36,747 nt of DNA from an uncultured Collinsella sp. (GTDB taxonomy: Bacteria; Actinomycetota; Coriobacteriia; Coriobacteriales; Coriobacteriaceae): assembly GCA_900543275.1 (NCBI GenBank), contig UQQL01000012.1:1-36747 (forward strand), in the 5' to 3' direction. The position numbers were made by a program, and so were the translations under genes. The notes below the pieces were generated by a model, which saw nothing but the letters and a program-made list of their open reading frames with translations, was not told the DNA's origin and made no database searches. Shown here piece by piece: positions 7,980 to 16,372 of the stretch (positions within the stretch are counted from its first letter, which is position 1; the number at the start of each line of letters is the position of its first letter).

Positions 7980-9137
7980 ATGTCTCAGCAACGTAAGTTC
8001 TTCCCCGGCTGGCTCGTGGTGGCCTCCGGCTTTGTGATCATGGCCACGTGCTACACCATTTTCGTCAACTGCATGAGCCTGTTCCAGCCGCTCATCGTCA
8101 GCGACTTGGGAGTATCTCTTGCGCAGTACAACATCTCCAATGCGATCTCCACGGTGGTGAGCGTTATCGGATCGCTTGTCATTGGCCATGTTGCCGACAA
8201 GGTTAGTGGTCGCATTTTGGGTTCGCTTACCGTCATAGCCACCTCGGCGGTGCTCGTGGGCATGAGCTTTGTCGGTGAGCTGTGGCAGGTCTACGTGCTC
8301 TTTGCCGTCTCGGGCTGCTTCGCTGTCGCCTCGACCCGCCTGCTCATTAGCCTGGTGACCGCCAACTGGTTTACGGCCAAGCGAGGCCTTGCCATCTCCA
8401 TCGCACTTTCGGGCTCGGGCTTTGGCGGCGCCATTCTGTCTCCCATCGTGAGCTCGCTGATCGTGAGCGTGGGTTGGCGTTCCACCTTCTTGGTGCTTGC
8501 CGCCGTCTGCATTGTGGCGGCGCTGCCCATCACGGCGTATTCCTTCCGCACCAAACCTTCCGAGATTGGCCTGAAGCCGCTCGGCGAGAACCCGGGCGAT
8601 CCGTCCGTCTCGACGGCTGGCGACAAGGACGAGCACACGGCTCCTGAGGTTAACGTTGGCTGGTCTCGCATCAAGAAGAGCCCGGCGTTTTGGCTGCTCG
8701 TCGTCGCCTTCCTCTTTATGGGCCTCGTTAACGGCGCCATCTACGATCGCTTTGGTTTGCGCTTTGGCAACGTGCTGGGTTCCGTTGCGTGTATTGTCGC
8801 CTGTGTGGCGCTGTGCTTCCCGACGACGGACCTTGGTCCTATTGTTGCCGCTGTGAGCTTTGGTATCGGAACGTGCATGGGCACCATCACGCCTACCATT
8901 GCCGCGTCCAAGCAGTTTGGCATGGCCGACCTCGGCAAGGTCACGGGCACCATTACCTCGCTCGAGATGGTCGGCGGCACCGTGGGCGCTATCGTCTCGG
9001 GCGTGCTGTTCGATGCCACGGGCTCCTTTGCGAGCACCTGGATTGTGTGCCTGGCATGCTCCGTTGTCATGCTCGTGTTCCTGCTGGCATCCGAGCCCAT
9101 CGCCGCCAAGCTGCGCGCGAGCGTGGCGGGGGAGTAG
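7980..9137 (+). CDS. MFS transporter (oxalate/formate antiporter-like), probable internal deletion
   Basis: A 385-residue major facilitator carrier resembling the OFA (oxalate:formate antiporter) branch: N-terminal FPGWLVVASGF, loop GHVADKVSGR, and helix 4-5 sequence NWFTAKRGLAISIALSGSGF. The second half begins normally (SPAFWLLVVAFLFMGLVNGA, helix 7) but passes straight into IYDRFGLRFGN, the loop motif that in this family follows helix 8. Roughly 35-40 residues, including about one helix, seem to be missing at residue 251 without a frameshift. The rest (helices 9-12) is intact. The protein is shorter than the usual 400-430 residues, so its topology and activity are doubtful. It probably shares a transcript with the amidohydrolase. 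The ribosome site (AAAAAGAAC) is weak. Confidence 0.85.
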   Translation: MSQQRKFFPGWLVVASGFVIMATCYTIFVNCMSLFQPLIVSDLGVSLAQYNISNAISTVVSVIGSLVIGHVADKVSGRILGSLTVIATSAVLVGMSFVGELWQVYVLFAVSGCFAVASTRLLISLVTANWFTAKRGLAISIALSGSGFGGAILSPIVSSLIVSVGWRSTFLVLAAVCIVAALPITAYSFRTKPSEIGLKPLGENPGDPSVSTAGDKDEHTAPEVNVGWSRIKKSPAFWLLVVAFLFMGLVNGAIYDRFGLRFGNVLGSVACIVACVALCFPTTDLGPIVAAVSFGIGTCMGTITPTIAASKQFGMADLGKVTGTITSLEMVGGTVGAIVSGVLFDATGSFASTWIVCLACSVVMLVFLLASEPIAAKLRASVAGE

Positions 9138-9170
9138 ACGTCCGTCGCTCTTTTCTATTTGCCCCGTTCT

Positions 9171-9238
9171 ATCCGTGGCTGCCCTGGAGGCCGAATAGAT
9201 GCTCGTACCATCATTCGGTTTCCAAGGCGGCCACGGAT
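9171..9238 (+). repeat. 68-bp long hairpin A
   Basis: ATCCGTGGCTGCCCTGG (9171-9187) pairs with CCAAGGCGGCCACGGAT (9222-9238). Pairing continues inward through AGGCCGAAT/ATTCGGTTT and GATG/CATC with one bulged A (9197), leaving a 7-nt loop. Almost every base is paired. It begins 33 bp after the MFS stop and abuts hairpin B with no spacer. Confidence 0.75.
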
Positions 9239-9314
9239 CACAAACAGCGGCGGCGCATCTGGCCGAACGAGTCCCCATACCCTCGTTCGGTCAGACGCGC
9301 CGCCGCTGTTTGTG
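9239..9314 (+). repeat. 76-bp long hairpin B
   Basis: A perfect 18-bp outer stem (9239-9256 with 9297-9314, CACAAACAGC to GCTGTTTGTG) is followed by a 2x2 internal loop. A 13-bp inner stem (9259-9271 with 9282-9294, one G-U) encloses a 10-nt loop. It ends 9 bp before the TATAAT of the hisS promoter. There is no clean U-run, so a terminator role for the MFS transcript is possible but not typical. Confidence 0.8.
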
Positions 9315-9323
9315 TTTGTGCCG

Positions 9324-9329
9324 TATAAT
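9324..9329 (+). promoter_or_regulatory. Probable -10 box of hisS
   Basis: A consensus TATAAT lies 42 bp before the hisS start codon. No good -35 hexamer is visible, because the expected position falls in the right arm of hairpin B. The hairpin may therefore influence promoter access. Confidence 0.55.
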
Positions 9330-9371
9330 ATCCACTACCTATGACGCGATACAAAAGAAAGGTGTTTGCCC

Positions 9372-10685
9372 ATGCAGGCACAGAAGGCGGAGGGAACCCG
9401 CGACCTTATCGGCGCCGAGATGCGCGCCTGGCAAAAGATGCAGCAGATTGCGGCCAGCGTATTCGAGCCGTTTGGCTTTAAGCCCATCGAGACGCCCGCG
9501 ATCGAGCAGGTGGACGTCTTTGTCCACGGCATCGGCCAGTCGACCGACGTCGTGCGCAAGGAGATGTTCCGCGTGTTTAGCGGCGCCAACCTGGAGCGCG
9601 TCTTTACCGAGGGTACCGATACCAAGCTCAAGCCCAAGCAGCGCCTGGCACTTCGCCCCGAGGGCACGGCCGGCGTGGTGCGCGCCGTCGTCGAGAACAA
9701 TCTGGTGCCCCAGGGCTCCACGCCGTTTAAGGCGTACTACGCCGAGGCCATGTTCCGCGGCGAGCGTCCCCAGAAGGGCCGCCTGCGCCAGTTCCACCAG
9801 GTGGGCATCGAGTGGCTCGGCGCTCCCGATCCGGCGGCAGACGCCGAGTGCATCATTATGCTCATGGAGTTCTACAAGCGCCTGGGCTTCGATCTTTCCA
9901 AGCTTCGTCTGCTCATCAACTCGATGGGTGACGCCCAGTGCCGTCCGGCTTACCGCGAGCAGGTTAAGCAGTTCATCCTCGATCACGCCGACGAGATGTG
10001 CGATGAGTGCCGTGAGCGCGCCGAGCTCAACCCGCTGCGTGCCTTCGACTGCAAGAACGACCATTGCCGCGAGATCATGGCCGACGCGCCGCTGATGGGT
10101 GACAACCTGTGCGATGAGTGCCGCGAGCACTACGAGCAGGTCAAGCGCTATCTGGATGCCGCCGGTATCGAGTATGTCGAGGATCCCACCCTGGTGCGTG
10201 GTCTGGACTACTACACCCGCACCGTCTTTGAGGTCGAGGCTCCCGGTGCCGGCGTCGGCTCCATCGGTGGCGGCGGCCGCTACGACGGCCTGGTCGAGCT
10301 CGAGGGTGGCAAGCCCACGGCGGGCGTCGGCTTTGCCGTCGGTTTTGAGCGCGCCCTGCTGGCCCTGCAGGCCTTTGGCAGCGATTTGGGTGCCGATGAG
10401 GCCCCGTGCGTCTATGTCGCCAACGCTGGCAAGGAGCTGCGCCAGAACGTCTTTGCCATTACGCAGGAGCTTCGCGCCGCAGGCATCGTGACCGAGGCCG
10501 ACTATCAGGGCCGTTCGCTCAAGGCTCAGTTTAAGCAGGCCGATAAGGTGGGCGCCAAGCTCATCTTGGTCCTGGGCGGCGACGAACTTGCCGCCGGCAA
10601 GGTCAAGGTACGCGACATGCAGAGCCATGACGAGGTTCTCGTCGATCTGGCCAACGTCGTCGAGGCGGTTCGCGAGCGTCTGTAG
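9372..10685 (+). CDS. hisS: Histidyl-tRNA synthetase
   Basis: This class II aminoacyl-tRNA synthetase of 437 residues charges tRNA-His in the cytoplasm. It shows the N-terminal GTRDL signature, the motif 2 region (FRGERPQKGRLRQFHQVG), the histidine-specific LVRGLDYYTRTVFEV motif (about 276-290), GGGGRYDGL, and the motif 3 region (AGVGFAVGFERALLAL). A C-terminal anticodon-binding domain follows (about 340-437). The ATG at 9372 is chosen over an in-frame TTG two codons upstream because AAGAAAGG lies at good spacing. No T-box-like leader is seen, and transcription probably starts close to the gene from TATAAT at 9324. The length is normal for the family. Confidence 0.97.
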   Translation: MQAQKAEGTRDLIGAEMRAWQKMQQIAASVFEPFGFKPIETPAIEQVDVFVHGIGQSTDVVRKEMFRVFSGANLERVFTEGTDTKLKPKQRLALRPEGTAGVVRAVVENNLVPQGSTPFKAYYAEAMFRGERPQKGRLRQFHQVGIEWLGAPDPAADAECIIMLMEFYKRLGFDLSKLRLLINSMGDAQCRPAYREQVKQFILDHADEMCDECRERAELNPLRAFDCKNDHCREIMADAPLMGDNLCDECREHYEQVKRYLDAAGIEYVEDPTLVRGLDYYTRTVFEVEAPGAGVGSIGGGGRYDGLVELEGGKPTAGVGFAVGFERALLALQAFGSDLGADEAPCVYVANAGKELRQNVFAITQELRAAGIVTEADYQGRSLKAQFKQADKVGAKLILVLGGDELAAGKVKVRDMQSHDEVLVDLANVVEAVRERL

Positions 10686-10839
10686 CGTATGATTTTTGAG
10701 CTGCGGACCCGCTAACATGTCCCGCTCGCGACGAGCTATTGTTACGGGGGTGTTTCGCATTTATGCGGAATGCCCTCGCTTGCATATGCCGCCCACCGAG
10801 AAATACGACCATTTGGGGCAAAAACCCTTGCAATGCAGA

Positions 10840-10899
10840 AAATACTTTTGTGTGGTAAAGCGCAATCAGTGTCGAAAGTATTTCTCAAACGCCTATAAT
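10840..10899 (+). promoter_or_regulatory. ppc promoter with inverted repeat
   Basis: TATAAT at 10894-10899 is a clear -10 box 32 bp before the ppc start. Upstream, AAATACTTT (10840-10848) and AAAGTATTT (10875-10883) form an inverted repeat with a 26-bp spacer. Its right half covers the weak -35 region, a layout compatible with regulator binding. The regulator is unknown. Confidence 0.5.
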
Positions 10900-10931
10900 G
10901 AATACCGCATGTTACGTGCATAGAAGGAGGA

Positions 10932-13757
10932 ATGGGAGGAAACGTGGCTGAGAACCTAAGCAACCAGTCTGTACCCGAAGCCGCGGCGCGCGTCGCTGCC
11001 GTGGTCAACCGCCTCGTTAACCGAATCGGCTCGAATGCCGAGTCCAGGGAGCGTCTCGCCGAGATCGAGATCCCCGAGGAGCTGCGCGACAATCTGGCGC
11101 TGTTCTTGCGCCTGGAGCGCCGTGTGCTTAGCGAGTATGATCCCGAGATCGCGGACCTGTTCGACAAGATTTTGACAGCCGAGATTGTGGTCAATGCCGG
11201 CAACCCCGGTACCTGCGCTGCCGACGAAGCCGTCGACGAGCAGGGCGTGCCCACCGCCGACGAGCCCACTGCCGTGGCATTTCGTGAGGTCGTCGATTTG
11301 ATCGACAGCCTGCCGCTCGATAAGCAGCAGGTCATCGTTCGCGCCTTTACGAGCTTTTTCCATCTGGCAAACCTGTCGGAGGAGAACTACCGTGTGGCGC
11401 AGCTGCGCGAGCGCGAGGCCGGTGCGTCGACCGATACCGAGGTCGATCCTGCCAACGAGCTTACCGTTGCCTATCACCAGCTGGTGAATGAGCTGGGTGT
11501 CGAGGGTGCCAACGAGCTGCTCGACAAGCTCGAGTTCCACCCTGTCTTTACCGCACATCCCACCGAGGCCCGTCGTAAGGCCGTCGAGGGCAAGATCCGC
11601 CGTATCTCCAACCTGCTGGAGGAGCGTCCGCGTCTGGGCGGCTCCGACCTGGTGGAGAACGAGCGCCATATGCTGCAGGAGATCGACGCCCTGGTGCGTA
11701 CGAGTCCCATCGCGCTCAAGAAGCCCACGCCGGTCGAGGAAGCCGATACCATCATCGACATCTTCGATAACACGCTGTTCGACGTTATCCCCGTTATCTA
11801 TCGTCGTTTTGACGATTGGGTGCTGGGCGACAAGGCCGGTACTGTGCCGCCGCTGTGCCCGGCGTTCTTCCATCCCGGCAGCTGGATCGGTTCCGACCGC
11901 GACGGTAACCCCAACGTCACCGCCAAGGTGAGCCGTGAGGTCGCCGCCAAGTACTTTACGCACATGGTGCTCAAGCTCGAGGACAAGTGCCGCCACATCG
12001 GCCGCAACCTCACGCTCGAGGCTACCTACAGCAAGCCGTCGGCCGAGCTCATTAACCTGTGGAACCATCAGGTCGAGATGAGCCCTCGTTACACGGCCCG
12101 CGCCGAGCTGATCTCCGAGCACGAGCCGCATCGCGCCGTCATGCTCGTCATGGCCGACCGCCTGAACGCCACCGTCCGTCGTATCACCGACACCATGTAC
12201 CACAGCGCCGACGAGTTCCTGGATGACCTGCGCGTCGTCCAGCGTTCGCTGGCCGCCTGCGGTGCCGTCCGTGCTGCCTACGGCCCGGTCCAAACCATCA
12301 TCTGGCAGGTCGAGTCCTTCGGCTTCCATATGGTCGAGATGGAGTTCCGTCAGCACTCCGTGGTGCATGCCCGCGCCCTTAAGGATATCCACGAGAACGG
12401 TATCCATGGCGACCTGCAGCCCATGACGCGCGAGGTCATCGATACCTTCCGCGCTATCGGCTCCATCCAAAAGCGCTACGGCAAGAAGATGGCGCACCGC
12501 TACATCATCTCGTTCACCAAGAGCGCCCAGCATGTGGCCGACGTCTTTGAGCTTGCCCACCTGTCCTTTGCACACGAGGAGGATGTCCCCGAGCTCGACG
12601 TGATCCCGCTGTTCGAGCAGCTCGAGGACCTCGAGGGCTGCGTCGACGTGCTCGACCAGATGCTTACGCTGCCCGTGGTGCAAAAGCGCCTTGCCCAGAC
12701 CAACCGCCGCATGGAGGTCATGCTGGGCTATTCCGACTCCTCCAAGGACGCCGGTCCTACCACGGCCATGCTCGCGCTGCACTCCGCGCAGGAGCGCATC
12801 GCCAAGTGGGCCGAGAAGAACGATATCGACCTGGTGCTCATGCACGGTCGCGGCGGTGCCGTGGGCCGTGGTGGCGGCCCGGCCAATAAGGCCGTGCTGG
12901 CGCAGCCCAAGGGTTCGGTCAACTGCTTCTTTAAGCTCACCGAGCAGGGCGAGGTCATCTTTGCCCGTTACGGCAACCGCACGCTGGCTCAGCGCCATGT
13001 TGAGTCCGTTGCTGCCGCAACGCTTTTGCAGTCGGCCCCGAGTGTCGAGAAGACCAACACCGAGACCACGCAGAAGTTCTGGGATATGGCCGAGAAGCTC
13101 AACACCGCAAGCCACGAGCGTTATCTGGACCTGCTGAACACCGAGGACTTTACACCGTGGTTCTCGACCGTGACGCCGCTGACCGAGGTCGGTCTGCTGC
13201 CGATCGGCTCGCGTCCCGCCAAGCGCGGCCTGGGTGCCAAGTCGCTCGACGACCTGCGTACCATTCCGTGGATCTTCAGCTGGAGCCAGGCACGCATTAA
13301 CCTGGCCGCTTGGTACGGCCTGGGCACCGCCTGCGAGCAGTTTGGCGATCTGGACCAGCTTAAGGCTGCCTACCAGGAGTGGCCGTTCTTCCGCACCTTT
13401 ATCGACAACATCGAGATGTCGATCGCCAAGACTGACCAGCGCATCGCCAAGATGTATCTGCACCTGGGCGATCGCCAGGATCTATCCGAGAAGGTCTTCA
13501 CCGAGATGCAGCTCACTCGTAAGTGGGTCCTTGCCATCGTCGGTGACGAGTGGCCGCTGCAGCGCCGCCGTGTGCTTGGCTGTGCCGTTCGCGTGCGCAA
13601 CCCCTACGTCGACGCCCTGTCCATCGCCCAGGTCCGCGCCCTTCGCGAGGTGCGTATGAACCAGGACGAGATGACCGAGGAGAAGAAGGCCGAGTACATG
13701 AGCCTGATTCTTTCGACTGTGACCGGCGTCTCGGCAGGATTGCAAAACACGGGGTAA
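10932..13757 (+). CDS. ppc: Phosphoenolpyruvate carboxylase
   Basis: This 941-residue cytoplasmic enzyme adds bicarbonate to PEP to give oxaloacetate, an anaplerotic step feeding fumarate/succinate formation and aspartate synthesis. Family motifs appear in order: FTAHPTEARRK with the catalytic histidine (about 207), GSDRDGNPNVT (about 320), EFRQHSVVHA, GYSDSSKDAG with the active-site lysine (about 599), HGRGGAVGRGGGP (about 638), and the invariant C-terminal QNTG. The length is slightly above the usual 880-930. The start is uncertain: the ATG has AAGGAGG only 1 nt away, while GTG at 10944 has GGAGG at 4 nt and AAGGAGG at 13 nt, so translation may begin at either. Promoter TATAAT at 10894. It is followed by a large palindromic element rather than a simple terminator. 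Confidence 0.96.
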   Translation: MGGNVAENLSNQSVPEAAARVAAVVNRLVNRIGSNAESRERLAEIEIPEELRDNLALFLRLERRVLSEYDPEIADLFDKILTAEIVVNAGNPGTCAADEAVDEQGVPTADEPTAVAFREVVDLIDSLPLDKQQVIVRAFTSFFHLANLSEENYRVAQLREREAGASTDTEVDPANELTVAYHQLVNELGVEGANELLDKLEFHPVFTAHPTEARRKAVEGKIRRISNLLEERPRLGGSDLVENERHMLQEIDALVRTSPIALKKPTPVEEADTIIDIFDNTLFDVIPVIYRRFDDWVLGDKAGTVPPLCPAFFHPGSWIGSDRDGNPNVTAKVSREVAAKYFTHMVLKLEDKCRHIGRNLTLEATYSKPSAELINLWNHQVEMSPRYTARAELISEHEPHRAVMLVMADRLNATVRRITDTMYHSADEFLDDLRVVQRSLAACGAVRAAYGPVQTIIWQVESFGFHMVEMEFRQHSVVHARALKDIHENGIHGDLQPMTREVIDTFRAIGSIQKRYGKKMAHRYIISFTKSAQHVADVFELAHLSFAHEEDVPELDVIPLFEQLEDLEGCVDVLDQMLTLPVVQKRLAQTNRRMEVMLGYSDSSKDAGPTTAMLALHSAQERIAKWAEKNDIDLVLMHGRGGAVGRGGGPANKAVLAQPKGSVNCFFKLTEQGEVIFARYGNRTLAQRHVESVAAATLLQSAPSVEKTNTETTQKFWDMAEKLNTASHERYLDLLNTEDFTPWFSTVTPLTEVGLLPIGSRPAKRGLGAKSLDDLRTIPWIFSWSQARINLAAWYGLGTACEQFGDLDQLKAAYQEWPFFRTFIDNIEMSIAKTDQRIAKMYLHLGDRQDLSEKVFTEMQLTRKWVLAIVGDEWPLQRRRVLGCAVRVRNPYVDALSIAQVRALREVRMNQDEMTEEKKAEYMSLILSTVTGVSAGLQNTG

Positions 13758-13781
13758 TCGATAGCCCTGTAGTCGTTGTCC

Positions 13782-13908
13782 GGGGCCGCCGTATGTTTAC
13801 TTTCCGGCGCGTCCTCGGACATGCAAGAAGCCCTCGCTGCGCACTTCGTGCGGCGAGGGCTTCTTGCGTCCTGTGGAGTGCGCCGGAAAGTAAACATATG
13901 GCGGCCCC
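13782..13908. repeat. 127-bp compound palindrome, element 1 (after ppc)
   Basis: The outer arms are 29 bp (13782-13810 with 13880-13908) with a single G/A difference that is a G-U wobble in one strand. Next comes a 12-nt left strand GTCCTCGGACAT facing 12-nt GTCCTGTGGAGT. A perfect 15-bp inner stem follows (GCAAGAAGCCCTCGC with its complement), tipped by CGCAC-TTC-GTGCG. It starts 24 bp after the ppc stop. It has the same architecture as the element at 16373-16497, with the same internal loops but different outer arms. There is no U-run. Confidence 0.9.
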
Positions 13909-13918
13909 TGCGATGTCC

Positions 13919-14080
13919 GGTCTTCGGAGGATTACTGGCTGGGGAAAAGATGGCGCGCTTCGCGCACTTTGATGGGGCTTCGTGCTGCGGAATGCATTCA
14001 GAGGGAAACCCGTCGGGTCCCTTCATCCTCGGTCTTCTGGGATTAAAGCTGAAGGGAATAAGGCGCGCTTCGCGCCTCGC
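13919..14080 (+). repeat. Degenerate tandem repeat with GCGCG hairpins
   Basis: This non-coding stretch contains two related segments about 112 bp apart, starting at 13919 and 14031. Each opens with GGTCTTC, then a GGATTA/GGGATTA, GCTG, GGGAA series, and ends in GGCGCGCTTCGCGC, which can fold back on itself. The similarity is partial. No gene was found between the ppc stop and larA, a gap of about 530 bp. Confidence 0.45.
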
Positions 14081-14134
14081 GTCTTATCGATCGGGATTGA
14101 GATGCATGTGGCGCTTCTTGACTTACGACTGTAG

Positions 14135-14172
14135 CGGCCGCGGTCCCGTTTGGGATCGCGGCCGTTTTGTTG
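14135..14172 (+). terminator. Rho-independent terminator upstream of larA
   Basis: CGGCCGCGGTCCC (14135-14147) pairs with GGGATCGCGGCCG (14152-14164) around GTTT, with one G-U pair, and TTTTGTTG follows. It would separate any transcript from ppc from the larA transcript. Confidence 0.85.
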
Positions 14173-14291
14173 TGGGTCAAATATGAACGTTGTGTTAATG
14201 AGTCGGTAGACGGTGGTGTTTTTCGGTGAGCGGCGTATCCTTCCAACGGTTTATCTAGTGTGTCAGTTGAAAAGGAAGAGGGCGCTCGTCA

Positions 14292-15569
14292 TTGTTTGAA
14301 TGTGAACTGCCGTTTGACCACAAGACGTTGCATCTGGAGCTCGAGGATAAGAACTTCGCGGGTGTGATGGAAGGTCATCAAAACGAGTTTAAGACCACGA
14401 AATCGCAGGAAGAGCTGGTAGAGGAGTCACTTGCCAACCCTTATGGCTCGCCTTCGCTCGAGGAGCTTTGTGCTGGCAAGAGAGATATCGTCATTATTAG
14501 CTCCGATCATACGCGCCCCGTTCCCTCGCGTGTGACGATGCCTATTCTGCTGCATCACATCCATTCCGCTGCACCCGAGGCTCGCGTGCGTATTTTGGTT
14601 GCTACGGGTATGCATCGTCCGTCGACGCACGAGGAACTCGTCAACAAGTATGGCGAGGAGATTGTTGCCAACGAGGAAATCGTTATGCACGTCGCGACTG
14701 ACGACAGCATGATGAAAAAGATTGGCACCCTGCCTTCCGGTGGCGAGTGCATCATCAACAAGATTGCCGCCGATTGCGATCTGCTGCTTGCCGAGGGCTT
14801 TATTGAGCCGCACTTCTTTGCCGGTTTCTCTGGTAGCCGCAAGTCCGTCCTGCCTGGCATCGCCAGCTACAAGACCATCATGTACAACCACAACGGCCAG
14901 TTTGTGAATGATTCCCACTCGCGTGCCGGCAACCTGTGCCACAACCACGTGAGCGAGGACATGTTTGCTGCCGCCGAGATGGCTCACCTTGCCTTTGTGC
15001 TTAACGTGGTGCTCAACGGCAAGCACGAGGTCATCGGCTCCTTTGCCGGCGATATCCACAAGGCGCACGAGGCCGGCTGCGAGTTCGTGAAGAGCCTTGC
15101 CGGCGTTGAGCCCGTCGAGTGCGAGATTGCCATCACCACCAACGGCGGCTACCCGCTCGACCAGAACATCTACCAGGCTGTGAAGGGCATGTGCTCTGCC
15201 GAGGCCACGCTTCCCGAGGGCGGCGTGATTATCGATGTCGCCGGTTGTGCCGACGGTCACGGTGGCGAGGGCTTCTATCACAACATCGCCGACAACGATC
15301 CTGCGGAGTTTGAGCGCGCCTGCATCGACCGTCCTAAGGACGAGACCCTGCCCGACCAGTGGACGAGCCAGATCTTTGCCCGCATCCTGGCGCATCACCC
15401 TGTGATCATGGTTACCGACCTGTGCGATCACCGGATGATCAAGGATATGCACATGACGCCGGTCAACACCCTCGATGAGGCGCTCAAGCTCGCCTTTGAG
15501 ATGAAGGGTGCCGATGCCAAGGTGGCCGTCATTCCCGATGGCCTGGGCGTTGTCGTCGCTCAGCACTAG
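14292..15569 (+). CDS. larA: Nickel-pincer lactate racemase LarA
   Basis: This 425-residue LarA-family enzyme interconverts L- and D-lactate (or a related 2-hydroxy acid) with the nickel-pincer nucleotide cofactor. Residues known from Lactobacillus plantarum LarA fall at the same numbers here: Asp72 and Arg75 in SDHTRPVPS, His108 in ATGMHRPST, His174 in EPHFFAGF, Lys184 (cofactor attachment) in SGSRKSVLPG, and His200 (nickel ligand) in MYNHNGQ. The start is a TTG with an AGGAAGAGG site 9 nt upstream; no ATG fits. larD follows 49 bp downstream on the same strand, and a perfect 13-bp palindrome (15580-15592, centred on A) lies between them. Substrate identity as lactate is inferred from the larD, larB and larC neighbours; LarA homologues with other hydroxy-acid substrates exist. 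Confidence 0.93.
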   Translation: MFECELPFDHKTLHLELEDKNFAGVMEGHQNEFKTTKSQEELVEESLANPYGSPSLEELCAGKRDIVIISSDHTRPVPSRVTMPILLHHIHSAAPEARVRILVATGMHRPSTHEELVNKYGEEIVANEEIVMHVATDDSMMKKIGTLPSGGECIINKIAADCDLLLAEGFIEPHFFAGFSGSRKSVLPGIASYKTIMYNHNGQFVNDSHSRAGNLCHNHVSEDMFAAAEMAHLAFVLNVVLNGKHEVIGSFAGDIHKAHEAGCEFVKSLAGVEPVECEIAITTNGGYPLDQNIYQAVKGMCSAEATLPEGGVIIDVAGCADGHGGEGFYHNIADNDPAEFERACIDRPKDETLPDQWTSQIFARILAHHPVIMVTDLCDHRMIKDMHMTPVNTLDEALKLAFEMKGADAKVAVIPDGLGVVVAQH

Positions 15570-15618
15570 TACGCGGCCTAAACGAATCGTTTATAACCGA
15601 CAAGAAAGATAAGGTTTT

Positions 15619-16350
15619 ATGCTTACCAAACTCCTCTGCGAATTCGGCGCAACGGCCCTCATGATCATCTTTGGCGTGGGCGTGCACTGCGATACCGTGC
15701 TCAAGGGCACCAAGTATCAGGGTTCCGGCCATATGTTTGCCATCACCACTTGGTCTTTTGGCATCTCGGTCTGCCTGTTTGTCTTTGGCGGCGCCGTGTG
15801 CATGAACCCGGCTATGGTGCTCGCCCAGTGCATCGTAGGTCTGGTGCCGTGGGGCAGCTGCATCCCCTTCATGATCGCCGATATGCTCGGCGGCTTTGTG
15901 GGCGCTGTAATCGCTTGGCTTATGTACGCCGATGAGTTCAAGGCTTCCGAGGGCGTCGTCGACCCCATTGCCCAGCGCAACATCTTCTCGACCAACCCCA
16001 CCACCGAGGGCACCAACTATGCCCGTAACTTCTTCTGCGAGGCTATCTGCACCTTCGTGTTCATCAGCGCCATCCTTGCTGCTGCTAGCCGCGCCGGCGA
16101 GAACGTTCTGATGCTCGCTATCTGCGTCGGTCTGATCGTTTGGGCCGTCGGCATGGGCATGGGCGGCATCACCGGCTTCGCCATGAACCAGGCTCGTGAC
16201 CTTGGTCCTCGCATGGCCTATCAGGTGCTGCCGATCAAGAACAAGGCCGATAACAACTGGAAGTACGGCCTGCTCGTTCCTGGCATCGCGCCGTTTGTCG
16301 GTGCCGCTCTGGCCGCGCTGTTTGTGCATGGTTTCTTGGGCATGTTCTAG
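15619..16350 (+). CDS. larD: LarD-like lactic acid channel (aquaporin/GlpF family)
   Basis: This 243-residue major intrinsic protein should form a six-helix channel in the cytoplasmic membrane. The N-terminal EFGATALMIIFGVGVHCDTV and the first half-helix motif MNPAM (Asn63-Pro-Ala) are typical of GlpF-like channels. In L. plantarum a member encoded with larA (LarD) passes lactic acid, which fits the position here directly after larA. The second NPA motif reads MNQARDLGPR (Asn190-Gln191-Ala192), so the usual proline is replaced; the following RDLGPR is intact. Whether Gln is general in LarD-type channels cannot be judged here. The start is an ATG after AAGATAAGG. A 125-bp palindrome begins 22 bp after the stop, between this gene and the convergent tetR gene. 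Confidence 0.88.
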   Translation: MLTKLLCEFGATALMIIFGVGVHCDTVLKGTKYQGSGHMFAITTWSFGISVCLFVFGGAVCMNPAMVLAQCIVGLVPWGSCIPFMIADMLGGFVGAVIAWLMYADEFKASEGVVDPIAQRNIFSTNPTTEGTNYARNFFCEAICTFVFISAILAAASRAGENVLMLAICVGLIVWAVGMGMGGITGFAMNQARDLGPRMAYQVLPIKNKADNNWKYGLLVPGIAPFVGAALAALFVHGFLGMF

Positions 16351-16372
16351 TCCAAGGCTACATAGGTTGTTC

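Noticed and set aside
9140..9371. T-box leader for hisS
   Set aside because: No AGGGTGG-type antiterminator sequence is present, and the TATAAT lies downstream of the hairpins.
10956..13463. An 835-codon open frame antisense to ppc, and similar long antisense frames in feoB, kdpB, kdpA, aspS, the second yhgE-like gene and the reductase
   Set aside because: These mirror genes with clear family motifs on the other strand, have low-complexity His/Asp/Gly/Arg-rich translations and no ribosome sites. They result from GC-rich codon bias.
13782..13908. Ordinary terminator of ppc
   Set aside because: The stem is far longer than usual, has conserved internal loops and lacks a U-tract on both strands; the same design recurs after larD.
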